A stretch of DNA of 11,903 nucleotides from an uncultured Lachnobacterium sp. (GCA_937889225.1 CALAST010000100.1:1-11903); one strand, 5' to 3'; shown: positions 5,686-11,518, counted from the stretch's first letter. Program-made: numbers and translations. The notes: generated by a model not told the origin, from the sequence alone.

Positions 5686-5958
5686 ATGCTTGATGTAAGA
5701 TATTCCACCAAATTCAAAAAGGATTTTAAATTTTGTATAAAACGAGGCTATAAAATGCCTCTGCTGCAACAAGTCATTGATACTTTAAGAATCCCCGACA
5801 CACTCCCTGTAAAAAATCGGGACCATAATTTAAGTGGTAATTATTCCGATTATCGTGAATGTCACATAGAACCTGACTGGCTATTAATATACCGTATAGA
5901 AAACGATGAACTTTTTCTATATCGTACTGGAACACATTCCGATTTATTCAATTCATAA
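5686..5958 (+). CDS. yafQ: YafQ-family mRNA interferase toxin (RelE superfamily)
   Basis: The 90-residue protein has the length of YafQ. It contains the family signatures KFKKDFKFCIKRGY, RDHNLSGNYSDYRECHI, EPDWLLIYRI and RTGTHSDLF. The residues matching the E. coli YafQ active site are present: H47, H60, D64, W65, H84 and F88. The toxin cleaves mRNA on the ribosome. ATGGAGGAAT in the end of the antitoxin gene serves as ribosome binding site, so the two are coupled. A strong terminator follows at 5968. It looks intact and may stabilise the island by addiction, an inference from the general role of such pairs on mobile DNA. Confidence 0.92.
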   Translation: MLDVRYSTKFKKDFKFCIKRGYKMPLLQQVIDTLRIPDTLPVKNRDHNLSGNYSDYRECHIEPDWLLIYRIENDELFLYRTGTHSDLFNS

Positions 5959-5967
5959 TATCTTTTG

Positions 5968-5998
5968 ACACCTAGACCTTGTTTGTCTAGGTGTTTTA
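5968..5998 (+). terminator. Rho-independent terminator of the toxin-antitoxin operon
   Basis: CACCTAGAC (5969-5977) pairs perfectly with GTCTAGGTG (5985-5993), extended by A5968-T5994, around a seven-base loop and followed by TTTT. It lies ten bases after the toxin stop. Confidence 0.9.
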
Positions 5999-6014
5999 TA
6001 TTTCTCCAAAAATC

Positions 6015-6076
6015 TATTTACATCAATATATTATATATATTTACACCAATATATATTATCTATTTACACCAATATA
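6015..6076 (+). repeat. Three 16-bp direct repeats at a 23-bp pitch (iteron or operator array)
   Basis: TATTTACACCAATATA occurs at 6038-6053 and 6061-6076, with a one-base variant (T for the first C of ACACC) at 6015-6030. Start-to-start distance is exactly 23 bases both times, while the intervening bases differ. The third copy contains the -35 box of the promoter for the RHH gene. The array suggests cooperative binding of the RHH protein or of a replication or transfer protein. Confidence 0.85.
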
Positions 6077-6091
6077 CTTTTATTATATAAT
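6063..6091 (+). promoter_or_regulatory. Promoter of the RHH gene, embedded in the third repeat
   Basis: TTTACA (6063-6068) and TATAAT (6086-6091) are 17 bases apart. The -35 box is part of the third 16-bp repeat, so a protein bound to the repeats would compete with RNA polymerase. Confidence 0.65.
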
Positions 6092-6160
6092 GATTATAAA
6101 AATAAATCTTAATCTTTCATCATCAAGAACCATTTTAAAGCAAAGAAAGTAGGTGCAACT

Positions 6161-6544
6161 ATGGCAGAACAAACGAAAACAAGCAAAGCCCAACAAAAAG
6201 CAGTTAATAAATATGTTCAAAAAAATTATGACCGTATAAATGTAACATTCCCCAAAGAATTCAAAGCCGAAATAAAAGCCCATGCAGAAGCACAGGGCGA
6301 AAGTATGAACGCATTTATTATTCGTGCTGTCAATGAAACTATGCAACGTGAGGACAGCAGTCTAGAAAATCCTATTTTGGACTCTCCAATAAAGCCGGAA
6401 CTACTATACTCTCCACAGGTAAACACATCAGAAACCACAAAACACCCCAAAAAAAGCATATCCACTACACAAACAGCTATTTCGGAAGATTTGAAAGAAC
6501 TGCTACAAAAAAAGGAAATCAATACTTACACGAATTTGCTATAA
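6161..6544 (+). CDS. Ribbon-helix-helix (Arc/CopG-like) DNA-binding protein with C-terminal extension
   Basis: The 127-residue protein has a basic N-terminus (KAQQKAVNKYVQKNYD) and a clear RHH unit at about 24-62: strand RINVTFPKEF, helix KAEIKAHAEAQ, turn GES and helix MNAFIIRAVNETM. RHH proteins dimerise and insert the strand into the major groove, usually at tandem short repeats. A 60-residue Ser/Thr/Pro-rich tail follows, ending in SEDLKELLQKKEI, with no known fold. The start has AGGTG five bases upstream. The gene lies directly behind the repeat array at 6015-6076, so autoregulation is likely by inference. Such proteins also act as accessory factors for partition, relaxation or replication in mobile elements. 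Confidence 0.78.
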   Translation: MAEQTKTSKAQQKAVNKYVQKNYDRINVTFPKEFKAEIKAHAEAQGESMNAFIIRAVNETMQREDSSLENPILDSPIKPELLYSPQVNTSETTKHPKKSISTTQTAISEDLKELLQKKEINTYTNLL

Positions 6545-6591
6545 ATTTCTTTCTCGTTTTTGTCGTTTTGGTGCAAGCACGATTTTTGTAC

Positions 6592-6747
6592 TTACCATTT
6601 GGCAATTCCTTTTTCGTTCCAATATCGCCATTTCTTTCGATGTGTCAAGTTTGATAATATGCTCTTTGGGGTCTGTCCTGAAGATGTCGAAATTTTAACA
6701 CTTTCAAAATCTTCATTTTCAACTGCTTTCCCATTATGAAACCACAT
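6592..6747 (-). pseudogene. Small ORF or gene fragment (51 aa), unknown
   Basis: The frame starts MWFHNGKAVENEDFESVKIS and ends RKKWRYWNEKGIAKW. The composition is protein-like (Trp-rich, mixed charge), which is unusual for a random frame in such AT-rich DNA. No ribosome binding site precedes the ATG, and an in-frame TAG lies two codons upstream. It therefore looks like the tail of a decayed gene. No family is recognised. Confidence 0.3.
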
Positions 6748-6820
6748 TGACTACTGTTTAGATATGATATACAATTTCTTTAGTCGTTGGGCTTCTCTTA
6801 TTCAAAGAGGGCTTATTTTT

Positions 6821-6850
6821 CCACTCTCCGAAATATGAGAGTGGTTTTTT
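6821..6850 (+). terminator. Rho-independent terminator, plus strand
   Basis: CCACTCTC (6821-6828) pairs perfectly with GAGAGTGG (6837-6844) around an eight-base loop, then TTTTTT. It is 277 bases after the RHH stop, leaving a long untranslated or antisense stretch in between. It may end the RHH transcript. Confidence 0.85.
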
Positions 6851-6946
6851 ATGTCCTTGTGAACTCGTTACAAGCCCGTGCTTTATTTTTACCCCTTTAA
6901 ATGATAATTTCAGGCTAAAATCTTTTAAACGTCAAAATAAGGAAAT

Positions 6947-7237
6947 TTAGCCTATTTCAGGAACTCCAAAAACTTCATCATAGTTTTTCAAGATTATTCC
7001 TGCAGTATGGCAATTCATAAATTCAAATGCCTTTTCTCTTTCTATTACTTCTACTTTCGTTTCACATTCTGCACATTCCCTCACGAGAAAAAACGCACCC
7101 TTTGGACTATAATACAGTCTTTCCGTTATCAGTACCCCAAATCCCTTACACTCACATAATAGCTTCGACTTATCCGGTATATACTGTTTTTCATTGATGT
7201 AATACTTTGCCTGTTGCTCAATCTTTGCTTTTGCCAT
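6947..7237 (-). CDS. Small cysteine-containing protein of unknown function (96 aa)
   Basis: It begins MAKAKIEQQAKYYINEKQY. It has a CxC pair in LLCECKGFG (C28, C30) and a CxxC pair in RECAECETKV (C55, C58). Four cysteines in this arrangement could bind one zinc ion as a small ribbon, but this is an inference. The C-terminus is plain helix and strand (KAFEFMNCHTAGIILKNYDE). AAGGAG lies nine bases before the ATG, so it is well set for translation. It is downstream of the sigma-like gene on the same strand with a 57-base gap. I do not recognise a named family. Confidence 0.6.
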   Translation of the reverse strand: MAKAKIEQQAKYYINEKQYIPDKSKLLCECKGFGVLITERLYYSPKGAFFLVRECAECETKVEVIEREKAFEFMNCHTAGIILKNYDEVFGVPEIG

Positions 7238-7294
7238 CTCTCTATACTCCTTTTCTTTTTATGGTATGACATTTGCCTCCAACTGCTGCCCTGC

Positions 7295-7889
7295 TTATTC
7301 TTCAACATCCATATAACAGCATCCGAACATTATTTCTGCAAGCTCCATAATTCCCTTCTCCATTTGTCTTTTATATGTATCATATCCCACACTCATACCA
7401 AGTCTTAACATAATTTGTCGCCTTGTCATTGGTTCGGCTATGATATACTCCAAAACTAAGATATTATGTCGCCTTTTATAGTATTTATCGCAATTTATTT
7501 GTTCTCTCTTGCCGTGTATTTGCATAATACGGTCAATTACAGCACAATATCTTTTTACCTCTTCCTCTCATATATTCCGGTATTCTGATAGAATAACCAC
7601 CATTATCGTAATATCTATATATGCTTTTCCTGATGTAGTCATTGGCAAACGAAAAAAATTTTATATTCCTGCTTTCATCAAACCGCATTACTGCATCATA
7701 AAAACCAATAAATGCCTGCTGCTCCATATCTTGAAAAATATCCTCATTACCTCTATACCCTGTCAACTTTTTAATAATCAGCCTGATAAGATTAAGATTG
7801 CGACTCCATAGCATTTCAAGATTTTTATTTCTATCTATTCCCCCTTCCTGTATAAGTTTCACCAACCTCTCATTTGTCAACTCTGCCAT
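7295..7889 (-). pseudogene. Sigma-70-like factor with a one-base frameshift
   Basis: The first frame (from the ATG at 7889, with GGAGGG just upstream) has sigma region 2 features. These are LWSRNLNLIRLIIKKL, the core-binding stretch DIFQDMEQQAFIGFYDAV, FDESRNIKFFSFANDYIRKS and SIRIPEYMRGR, where the frame breaks after residue 110 (about 7558-7568). The second frame continues VKRYCAVIDRIMQIHGK, the expected sequence after such a motif, and runs to 7295. The span is 595 bases, one more than a multiple of three. A GGAGAG likely became GGAAGAG. The last 70 residues (KYYKRRHNILVLEYII, MTRRQIMLRLGM) look like a separate HTH-type C-terminus instead of classical region 4. The repaired protein would be about 197 residues. 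It was probably an element-specific transcription factor. Confidence 0.72.
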
Positions 7890-7943
7890 TTTGCCCTCCG
7901 TATAAGTTCCGTTTTCCCCAATCCTAAAACAAAGCCTTTTAAT

Positions 7944-8002
7944 GTAAATGAAATTTACTCATACGGTCAGAATGACCATTATATTTTTAGAATAAAAATA
8001 TA
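7944..8002. repeat. Cluster of three consecutive palindromes
   Basis: GTAAAT-GAA-ATTTAC (7944-7958), GGTCA-GAA-TGACC (7965-7977) and TATATTTTT-AGAAT-AAAAATATA (7980-8002) follow each other with gaps of six and two bases. The first two share a GAA loop, and GAA also occurs within the third loop. None is followed by a convincing T-tract, so they do not look like terminators. They sit next to a 16-bp periodic repeat array in a gene-free interval. Confidence 0.7.
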
Positions 8003-8021
8003 ATTCATGTGTTTATTTTTA

Positions 8022-8131
8022 GTATTGTTTAATAATGGTATTGTTTTAATATGGTATTGTTAGTTTCCTAAGCTCTCGGCTTCCTAATTTCTCGATGTCC
8101 TAATTTTTAGGAAACCGAAGAATTAGGAAAC
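8022..8131. repeat. 16-bp periodic repeat array (iteron-like), candidate origin or operator
   Basis: GTATTGTT begins at 8022, 8038 and 8054, exactly 16 bases apart. TCCTAA then begins at 8066, 8082 and 8098, again 16 apart. The inverse TTAGGA begins at 8107 and 8123, also 16 apart. Eight motif copies thus form three phased sets, with the last two inverted. The final copy contains the stop codon of the HTH gene at 8123-8413. Together with the AT-rich palindromes at 7944-8002 this resembles an iteron origin or a multi-site operator. The function is inferred. Confidence 0.8.
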
Positions 8132-8413
8132 CTCAAAATCTTTCAGCCTGTAAATGATACCACCGTATAAATTGCCATTCTTTTTTTGTACCTTTTCAAC
8201 AATCCCCCTATCTGTTAATTGTTTTAAGTGTTTATATAACGTTGTTTTACTCATTCCTGTTTCTCGCAAAAGTGTATCAATACTTGGATAACACTCTCGT
8301 TTTTTATCCGCATGACAGGCTAAACAGGTATATATAAATCTCGCCTCCGGTGTCAATGATGTATCAAAAATAATAGAATTATCCACTTTTCTAAATCCTT
8401 TTTTTGCTTTCAT
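8123..8413 (-). CDS. Helix-turn-helix protein (HTH_36 / replication-initiator-like)
   Basis: The 96-residue protein reads MKAKKGFRKVDNSIIFDTSL, then TPEARFIYTCLACHADKKR, CYPSIDTLLRETGMSKTTLY and KHLKQLTDRGIVEKVQKKNG. The CYPSIDTLLRETGMSKTTLYKHLKQL stretch split across those pieces is a winged HTH of the HTH_36 type. That type is common at the N-terminus of replication initiators and in small element regulators. The ATG at 8413 is preferred; a TTG at 8422 overlaps the upstream gene's stop region, which suggests coupling with the gene at 8423. No strong ribosome binding site is visible. The end (YRLKDFEVS) lies inside the 16-bp periodic repeats, so it could bind or regulate its own 3' region. 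Confidence 0.75.
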   Translation of the reverse strand: MKAKKGFRKVDNSIIFDTSLTPEARFIYTCLACHADKKRECYPSIDTLLRETGMSKTTLYKHLKQLTDRGIVEKVQKKNGNLYGGIIYRLKDFEVS

Positions 8414-8422
8414 AATCTGCAA

Positions 8423-8620
8423 TTATTCGCTGATTGAATCAATATACTGCTGCACTTTTTTTACATTCCAAAATACACGCCGTCCAATCGTAATACGAGC
8501 TTTTGCAGCAGTTCCAATTTCTACGGCTGTTTTTCTTCCACTTCCTAACATTCCTTGTAATTCAAGTGTATCTACCATTTTTCGATTACTATTTAATTCT
8601 GTTCATCTTGTTTCGTTCAT
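8423..8620 (-). pseudogene. Small HTH (excisionase-like) DNA-binding protein with TGA at codon 6
   Basis: From the ATG at 8620 (GGGAG ten bases upstream) the frame reads MNETR, then TGA (8603-8605), then TELNSNRKMVDTLELQGMLG, SGRKTAVEIGTAAKARIT and IGRRVFWNVKKVQQYIDSI. The last three pieces form a small HTH of the excisionase/helix-turn-helix_17 kind: a helix pair at LQGMLGSGRKTAVEIG and a wing at RITIGRRVFWN. An internal ATG at 8578 would give a 51-residue protein with the HTH intact but lacks a ribosome binding site. The stop overlaps the next gene's start region. It may therefore be nonfunctional or weakly expressed. It is driven by the minus-strand promoter at 8660-8688. Confidence 0.6.
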
Positions 8621-8648
8621 CTGCTTACATCTCCCGACATTTTATATC

Positions 8649-8677
8649 TTGATAAAATCAATATAACATGATATAAT
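8649..8677 (+). promoter_or_regulatory. Rightward promoter of the XRE repressor, with palindrome over the -10
   Basis: TTGATA (8649-8654) and TATAAT (8672-8677) are 17 bases apart. The palindrome AACAT-GATATA-ATGTT (8665-8680) covers the -10 box, a good place for autorepression. Confidence 0.7.
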
Positions 8678-8688
8678 GTTAATTACAA
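8660..8688 (-). promoter_or_regulatory. Leftward promoter overlapping the XRE promoter
   Basis: On the minus strand TTGTAA (8683-8688) and TATATT (8660-8665) are 17 bases apart, overlapping the rightward promoter almost completely. It would serve the small HTH gene and the replication-type gene to the left. Shared use of the palindrome at 8665-8680 suggests a switch. Confidence 0.5.
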
Positions 8689-8729
8689 TTACCATAAAAC
8701 AGAAGTTTACAAGGAGATTTTAATAAAAT

Positions 8730-9317
8730 ATGTTAAAATTAGGGTACATAACAGGAAAAAGAATAAAAACAGAACGCATTAATTTAAACAATATCAGTCA
8801 AGAAAAATTAGGTGAAAAAATCGGAGAAAAAACTGGACAATCCATAAAACGTCAAACTATATCTAGTTGGGAAAAAGGGGAGTCCTTTCCTGATTTAAAA
8901 AATTTAGTTGCCATGTCCCAAATTTTTAGTTGTGATATAGCTTATCTATTAGGCGATATAGAAGAAAGACATGTAATGAACGCAAAAATCACAACAGAAT
9001 GTGGACTATCTGAACAGGCAGCCGACAATCTTATCACCGCACACCAAAACAAAAATCCTTATATCAACATTTTATCGGCATTACTAGAAGATGAAGCTTT
9101 TTTATCCCATATTTCATCCTGTATTACTGCCGATTATGGTCATATTTCAACATTTATAGAAATTCCCGATCCATTTACTCCAAAGGGAACTCACCCTACT
9201 TTAATTAGTCCTGCTGACATTAGAAAATGCGATATAATGCAGTTATACAATGCCCTTTGTAAATTTATAAATAAACAACGTCAAGAAATGGGCCTATCGG
9301 CATTTGATGAACTTTAA
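8730..9317 (+). CDS. XRE-family transcriptional repressor with C-terminal domain
   Basis: The 195-residue protein has an N-terminal HTH of the lambda-repressor type (about 8-75). It begins GKRIKTERINLNNISQEKLG, then the recognition region IKRQTISSWEKGESFPDLKN, then LVAMSQIFSCDIAYLLGD, a standard end for this domain. The remaining 120 residues are helical and unassigned. I see no Ser-Lys peptidase pair of the LexA/CI type. AAGGAG lies about 13 bases before the ATG, rather far. It is divergent from the minus-strand HTH/replication genes and shares a palindrome with their promoter, so it likely represses both directions. A strong terminator follows. Confidence 0.85.
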   Translation: MLKLGYITGKRIKTERINLNNISQEKLGEKIGEKTGQSIKRQTISSWEKGESFPDLKNLVAMSQIFSCDIAYLLGDIEERHVMNAKITTECGLSEQAADNLITAHQNKNPYINILSALLEDEAFLSHISSCITADYGHISTFIEIPDPFTPKGTHPTLISPADIRKCDIMQLYNALCKFINKQRQEMGLSAFDEL

Positions 9318-9330
9318 TCATTATAAAATG

Positions 9331-9373
9331 AATGTCTGATAGTAATTAAACACCTATCAGACATTTATTTTTT
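9331..9373 (+). terminator. Rho-independent terminator of the XRE gene
   Basis: AATGTCTGATAG (9331-9342) pairs perfectly with CTATCAGACATT (9354-9365) around an 11-base loop, then TTATTTTTT. It lies 13 bases after the stop codon. Confidence 0.92.
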
Positions 9374-9378
9374 CAAAT

Positions 9379-9399
9379 GGGTTAAATTTGGGTTAAATT
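9379..9399. repeat. Tandem GGGTTAAATT repeat
   Basis: GGGTTAAATT occurs at 9379-9388 and 9390-9399, 11 bases apart (about one helical turn). Similar tandem elements lie near integrase attachment regions, so it could be part of the attachment site of integrase 2. The role is inferred. Confidence 0.45.
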
Positions 9400-9400
9400 C

Positions 9401-9435
9401 AAAAAAATAAGGCTCTCCAAACACTTGGAAAGCCT
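9401..9435 (-). terminator. Terminator of the integrase 2 transcript
   Basis: On the minus strand AGGCTTTCCAA pairs with TTGGAGAGCCT (one mismatch) around a four-base loop and is followed by TTATTTTTTT (9401-9410). It ends leftward transcription about 230 bases after the integrase stop and faces the XRE terminator. Confidence 0.85.
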
Positions 9436-9475
9436 GTAAAATCAATATTTTATTTATCTAAACTTTTCATCGTCG

Positions 9476-9571
9476 GGACTAATTTGGGGTTCTTTTCATA
9501 TTAGTCCAAACAAGTCCAAGTCATTGAAATTGCTGACTTTTTTATTTTTACACATAGTCCATATTAGTCCA
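9476..9571. repeat. AGTCC repeat cluster, probable integrase arm-type sites
   Basis: The 12-mer CATATTAGTCCA occurs at 9497-9508 and 9560-9571, 63 bases apart (six helical turns). Further AGTCC cores are at 9513 (AAGTCCAAG) and 9556 (ATAGTCC), and an inverted GGACTAAT is at 9476-9483. Tyrosine integrases with an N-terminal arm-binding domain use such short repeats beside the crossover site. The position just downstream of integrase 2 supports this. No crossover core can be named. Confidence 0.6.
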
Positions 9572-9663
9572 TAGAAAATCACGAATTTGATGTCAATTTG
9601 AAGTAATTTTTGAATTTTGATGTCATTACTCTTTAGGTAAAAATCCCTATTAAGGACTCTTTC

Positions 9664-10892
9664 CTAAAATATATCGTTATTATTTTCTAATGCTTTGATT
9701 GCTTCCTGCTTCTTTAATTCAGTAGCTTCTGCATATATATCCATGGTAGTTTCAATATTCGCGTGTCCCATGATACTCTGGATAACTTTTAAATTTGTTT
9801 CTTTTTCACAGAAACGAGTACAAAAAGTATGTCGAATATGATGACAGGTAAAATGAGGAATTAAAATCGGACGTCTGCCCTGCTTCTGTGCTTTAATAAT
9901 TTCTTCTGCATTATATGCTTCATAAATTCTTTTGATTGCACGATTGACAGCACTTGGATTTAACAAATTCCCGTCCTTATTACAAAAGATAAATCCACTC
10001 ATTCCATCCAAAACCTGTACGTTAAAGCCGGTTTCTTTCTGTGCTTCATACTCATCTTGAAAGGCTTTCATCACGATATCCATCATTGGAATAGTGCGTT
10101 TACCGGCTTCCGTTTTAGGTGTCGATACATGAAAATCTGTTTTCCTATTCTCTCCGGTCATATAAATCACTGCATGATTGATACTGATTAAACGATTTTC
10201 ATAATCAAGGTCTTCCCATCAAGTCCAATCATCTCTCCAATACGACAACCAGTTCCGAATAAAGCGATAAATAATGGCAACCAATGACAGTACACAGGAT
10301 TTCTTTCCACATAATCAAGAAATGCTTTCTGCTGTTCTACTGTCAATGCGTGTCGAATCCCTTTATTCTTTCCTGCACCTTTTTTGATTTCTGCCATGAC
10401 TCCGTCTGATGGATTATTGCGAATAATATCATCTCGCACTGCCATTTGAAAAGTCGGATGTAATACTGTATGAATAGATTCTAAGGTATTCGCTTTCACT
10501 TTTTTATCATTCAGTAATGAATAATAGAAAAATATTACATCGGAATATCTTATCTCCGTAATCATACGTTTCCCTAATGTTTGTCTTACAAAACGGTCAT
10601 ACATATATTTGTAATTTGCCCTTGTATTTTCTTTCAAATCATATTTGGTAGAAATATAACGGTCAAATACATAATTCAACGTAGCTTTTCCTTCACAATA
10701 GTTTTTAATTCCATCTAACAGGTCTTTTTCCAAATGTTTTTCTTTTTCACGAAGTTCTAGCAAATCCTTCGCATAAACAGAACATCTTTTTCTATTTGGA
10801 TCTACATACTGATAAACATATCGCCCATCACTTCTTTGACTTTCGCCTTTTCTTAATACCCTGCCTCTATTATCTTTTCTTGCTTTTGACAT
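9664..10892 (-). pseudogene. int: Tn916-type tyrosine integrase 2, split by a one-base deletion
   Basis: The first frame starts MSKARKDNRGRVLRKGESQ, with AAAGGTG just before the ATG at 10892. It contains the arm-binding domain (DGRYVYQYVDPNRKR), the core-binding domain and the first catalytic arginine in FGTGCRIGEMIGL. There the frame breaks: GGACTT is followed by GA and then TGGGAAGACCTT, where integrase 1 has GLRW. One base, probably the C of CGA, is missing at about 10219-10220. The second frame (9664-10218) continues WEDLDYENRLISINHAVIYM and carries the lysine in STPKTEAGKR, HHIRHTF, GHANIETT and the tyrosine in MDIYAEAT. All catalytic residues are therefore present across two frames. A corrected protein would be 409 residues, close to Tn916 Int (405). 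Unless it is a sequencing error, the gene is inactive. Confidence 0.9.
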
Positions 10893-10938
10893 TAGCATCA
10901 CCTTTCTTTCGCATAATAAGAAAGATGTCACAAATGCT

Positions 10939-11124
10939 TTACTTATCGTCAGATGTTTGCTCTTGCTTATTAAAAGAATAAAACGCTCTGACTATTGTCT
11001 GTGTTATGGTTAGATTATGCTCTGTTGCATATGCCTTGATATCCATATACTCTTGCTCTGTGAGACGGAGATGAAGTCTTTCGTTCCTTGGTATCTCTAA
11101 TCTTGGTCTTCCCATTTTCGCCAT
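10939..11124 (-). CDS. Ribbon-helix-helix regulator (61 aa)
   Basis: The protein begins MAKMGRPRLEIPRNERLHLR, with GGAGGTGAG just upstream. An RHH unit spans about 14-50: strand NERLHLRLT, helix EQEYMDIKAYATEHN, and helix TITQTIVRAFYSF. The GRPR start is common in small RHH repressors of mobile elements. It lies between the DUF6462-like gene and integrase 2, the usual place of a regulator of excision. Its own promoter (11157-11185) is flanked by an inverted GTACGCC repeat, a likely binding site. A charged tail (NKQEQTSDDK) ends the protein. It looks intact. Confidence 0.75.
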   Translation of the reverse strand: MAKMGRPRLEIPRNERLHLRLTEQEYMDIKAYATEHNLTITQTIVRAFYSFNKQEQTSDDK

Positions 11125-11156
11125 CCGTTCTCACCTCCATTTCATAATCTGATTCT

Positions 11157-11185
11157 ATTATACATCTCGTACGCCAAAAAATCAA
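11157..11185 (-). promoter_or_regulatory. Promoter of the RHH/integrase 2 unit
   Basis: On the minus strand TTGATT (11180-11185) and TATAAT (11157-11162) are 17 bases apart. The start codon lies about 33 bases downstream of the -10 box, with a strong ribosome binding site between. Confidence 0.75.
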
Positions 11186-11197
11186 TATTAGGCGTAC
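11169..11197. repeat. Inverted GTACGCC repeat flanking the -35 box (operator)
   Basis: GTACGCC (11169-11175) and GGCGTAC (11191-11197) are exact inverse copies, centres 22 bases apart (about two helical turns), and surround the -35 box. Just beyond lies a perfect 12-base palindrome, ACAAATATTTGT (11196-11207). Two half sites on one face of the helix suit a pair of RHH dimers. Confidence 0.75.
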
Positions 11198-11225
11198 AAA
11201 TATTTGTGCATCTTTCTAATTCTGT

Positions 11226-11408
11226 TTACAGTCGAAATGTTTCTAAATATTCTTCAAATATTACCGTGTTTACTAATGTAATTCCGCCTATTTTATAGAT
11301 TGCACGAGCATCTTTTGCCAATTTCATAAAGCTGTGCTTACTCATAGAATAGCGTTCCGCACCTTCATCATATCTGACAAACGTTTTGTCTTGTATCTTA
11401 TTTTCCAT
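11226..11408 (-). CDS. DUF6462-like protein, putative excisionase/HTH
   Basis: The 60-residue protein starts MENKIQDKTFVRYDEGAERY and ends with DARAIYKIGGITLVNTVIFE and EYLETFRL. This follows the DUF6462 pattern I know: 'FVRY.EGAE.YSMS...F..LAK.A.A.YK......VN..IFEEYLETFR'. DUF6462 proteins are excisionase-like small HTH proteins found next to Tn916-type integrases. The ATG at 11408 is chosen because AAAGGG lies six bases upstream; a GTG at 11423 is possible. It is separated from the RHH gene by that gene's own promoter. It probably sets the direction of recombination by integrase 2, an inference from position and family. Confidence 0.8.
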   Translation of the reverse strand: MENKIQDKTFVRYDEGAERYSMSKHSFMKLAKDARAIYKIGGITLVNTVIFEEYLETFRL

Positions 11409-11481
11409 AGCTTTCCCTTTCACGATATCCTTTTTCTGTTGTTATGCTTTTACTTCTTTGTAACTATAATAACTACAAGTC

Positions 11482-11518
11482 GCAAACCATATAAATCAAA
11501 TCGACTGATATGGTTTGC
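11482..11518. repeat. Strong inverted repeat without T-tract
   Basis: GCAAACCATAT (11482-11492) and ATATGGTTTGC (11508-11518) are exact inverse copies around a 15-base loop. Neither strand has a T-run after it, so it is not a standard terminator. It lies between the fragment at 11536 and the DUF6462-like gene and could be a protein-binding or single-strand hairpin site. Confidence 0.7.

Noticed and set aside
6083..6522. Minus-strand open frames opposite the RHH gene
   Set aside because: Cys/Phe/Ser-rich shadows of the plus-strand RHH gene and its promoter region.
6912..6953. AGGCTAAA/TTTAGCCT inverted repeat as a terminator for the small cysteine protein gene
   Set aside because: The loop is 26 bases, the arm overlaps the stop codon, and no T-tract follows on the minus strand.
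7555..7570. Programmed frameshift in the sigma-like gene (A-rich GGTAAAAAG)
   Set aside because: The shift needed is +1, while an A-rich slippery heptamer would give -1. A single inserted base in GGAGAG is simpler.
8022..8131. CRISPR array
   Set aside because: Units are only 16 bases with 6-8 conserved bases, there are no longer repeats with unique 30-base spacers, and no cas genes are present.
601..8605. TGA read as an amino acid (recoding), because TGA interrupts tnpA and the small HTH gene
   Set aside because: Trp is encoded by TGG throughout, the tnpA position would normally be Leu-like, and other genes show frameshifts of a different kind. Scattered decay explains it better.
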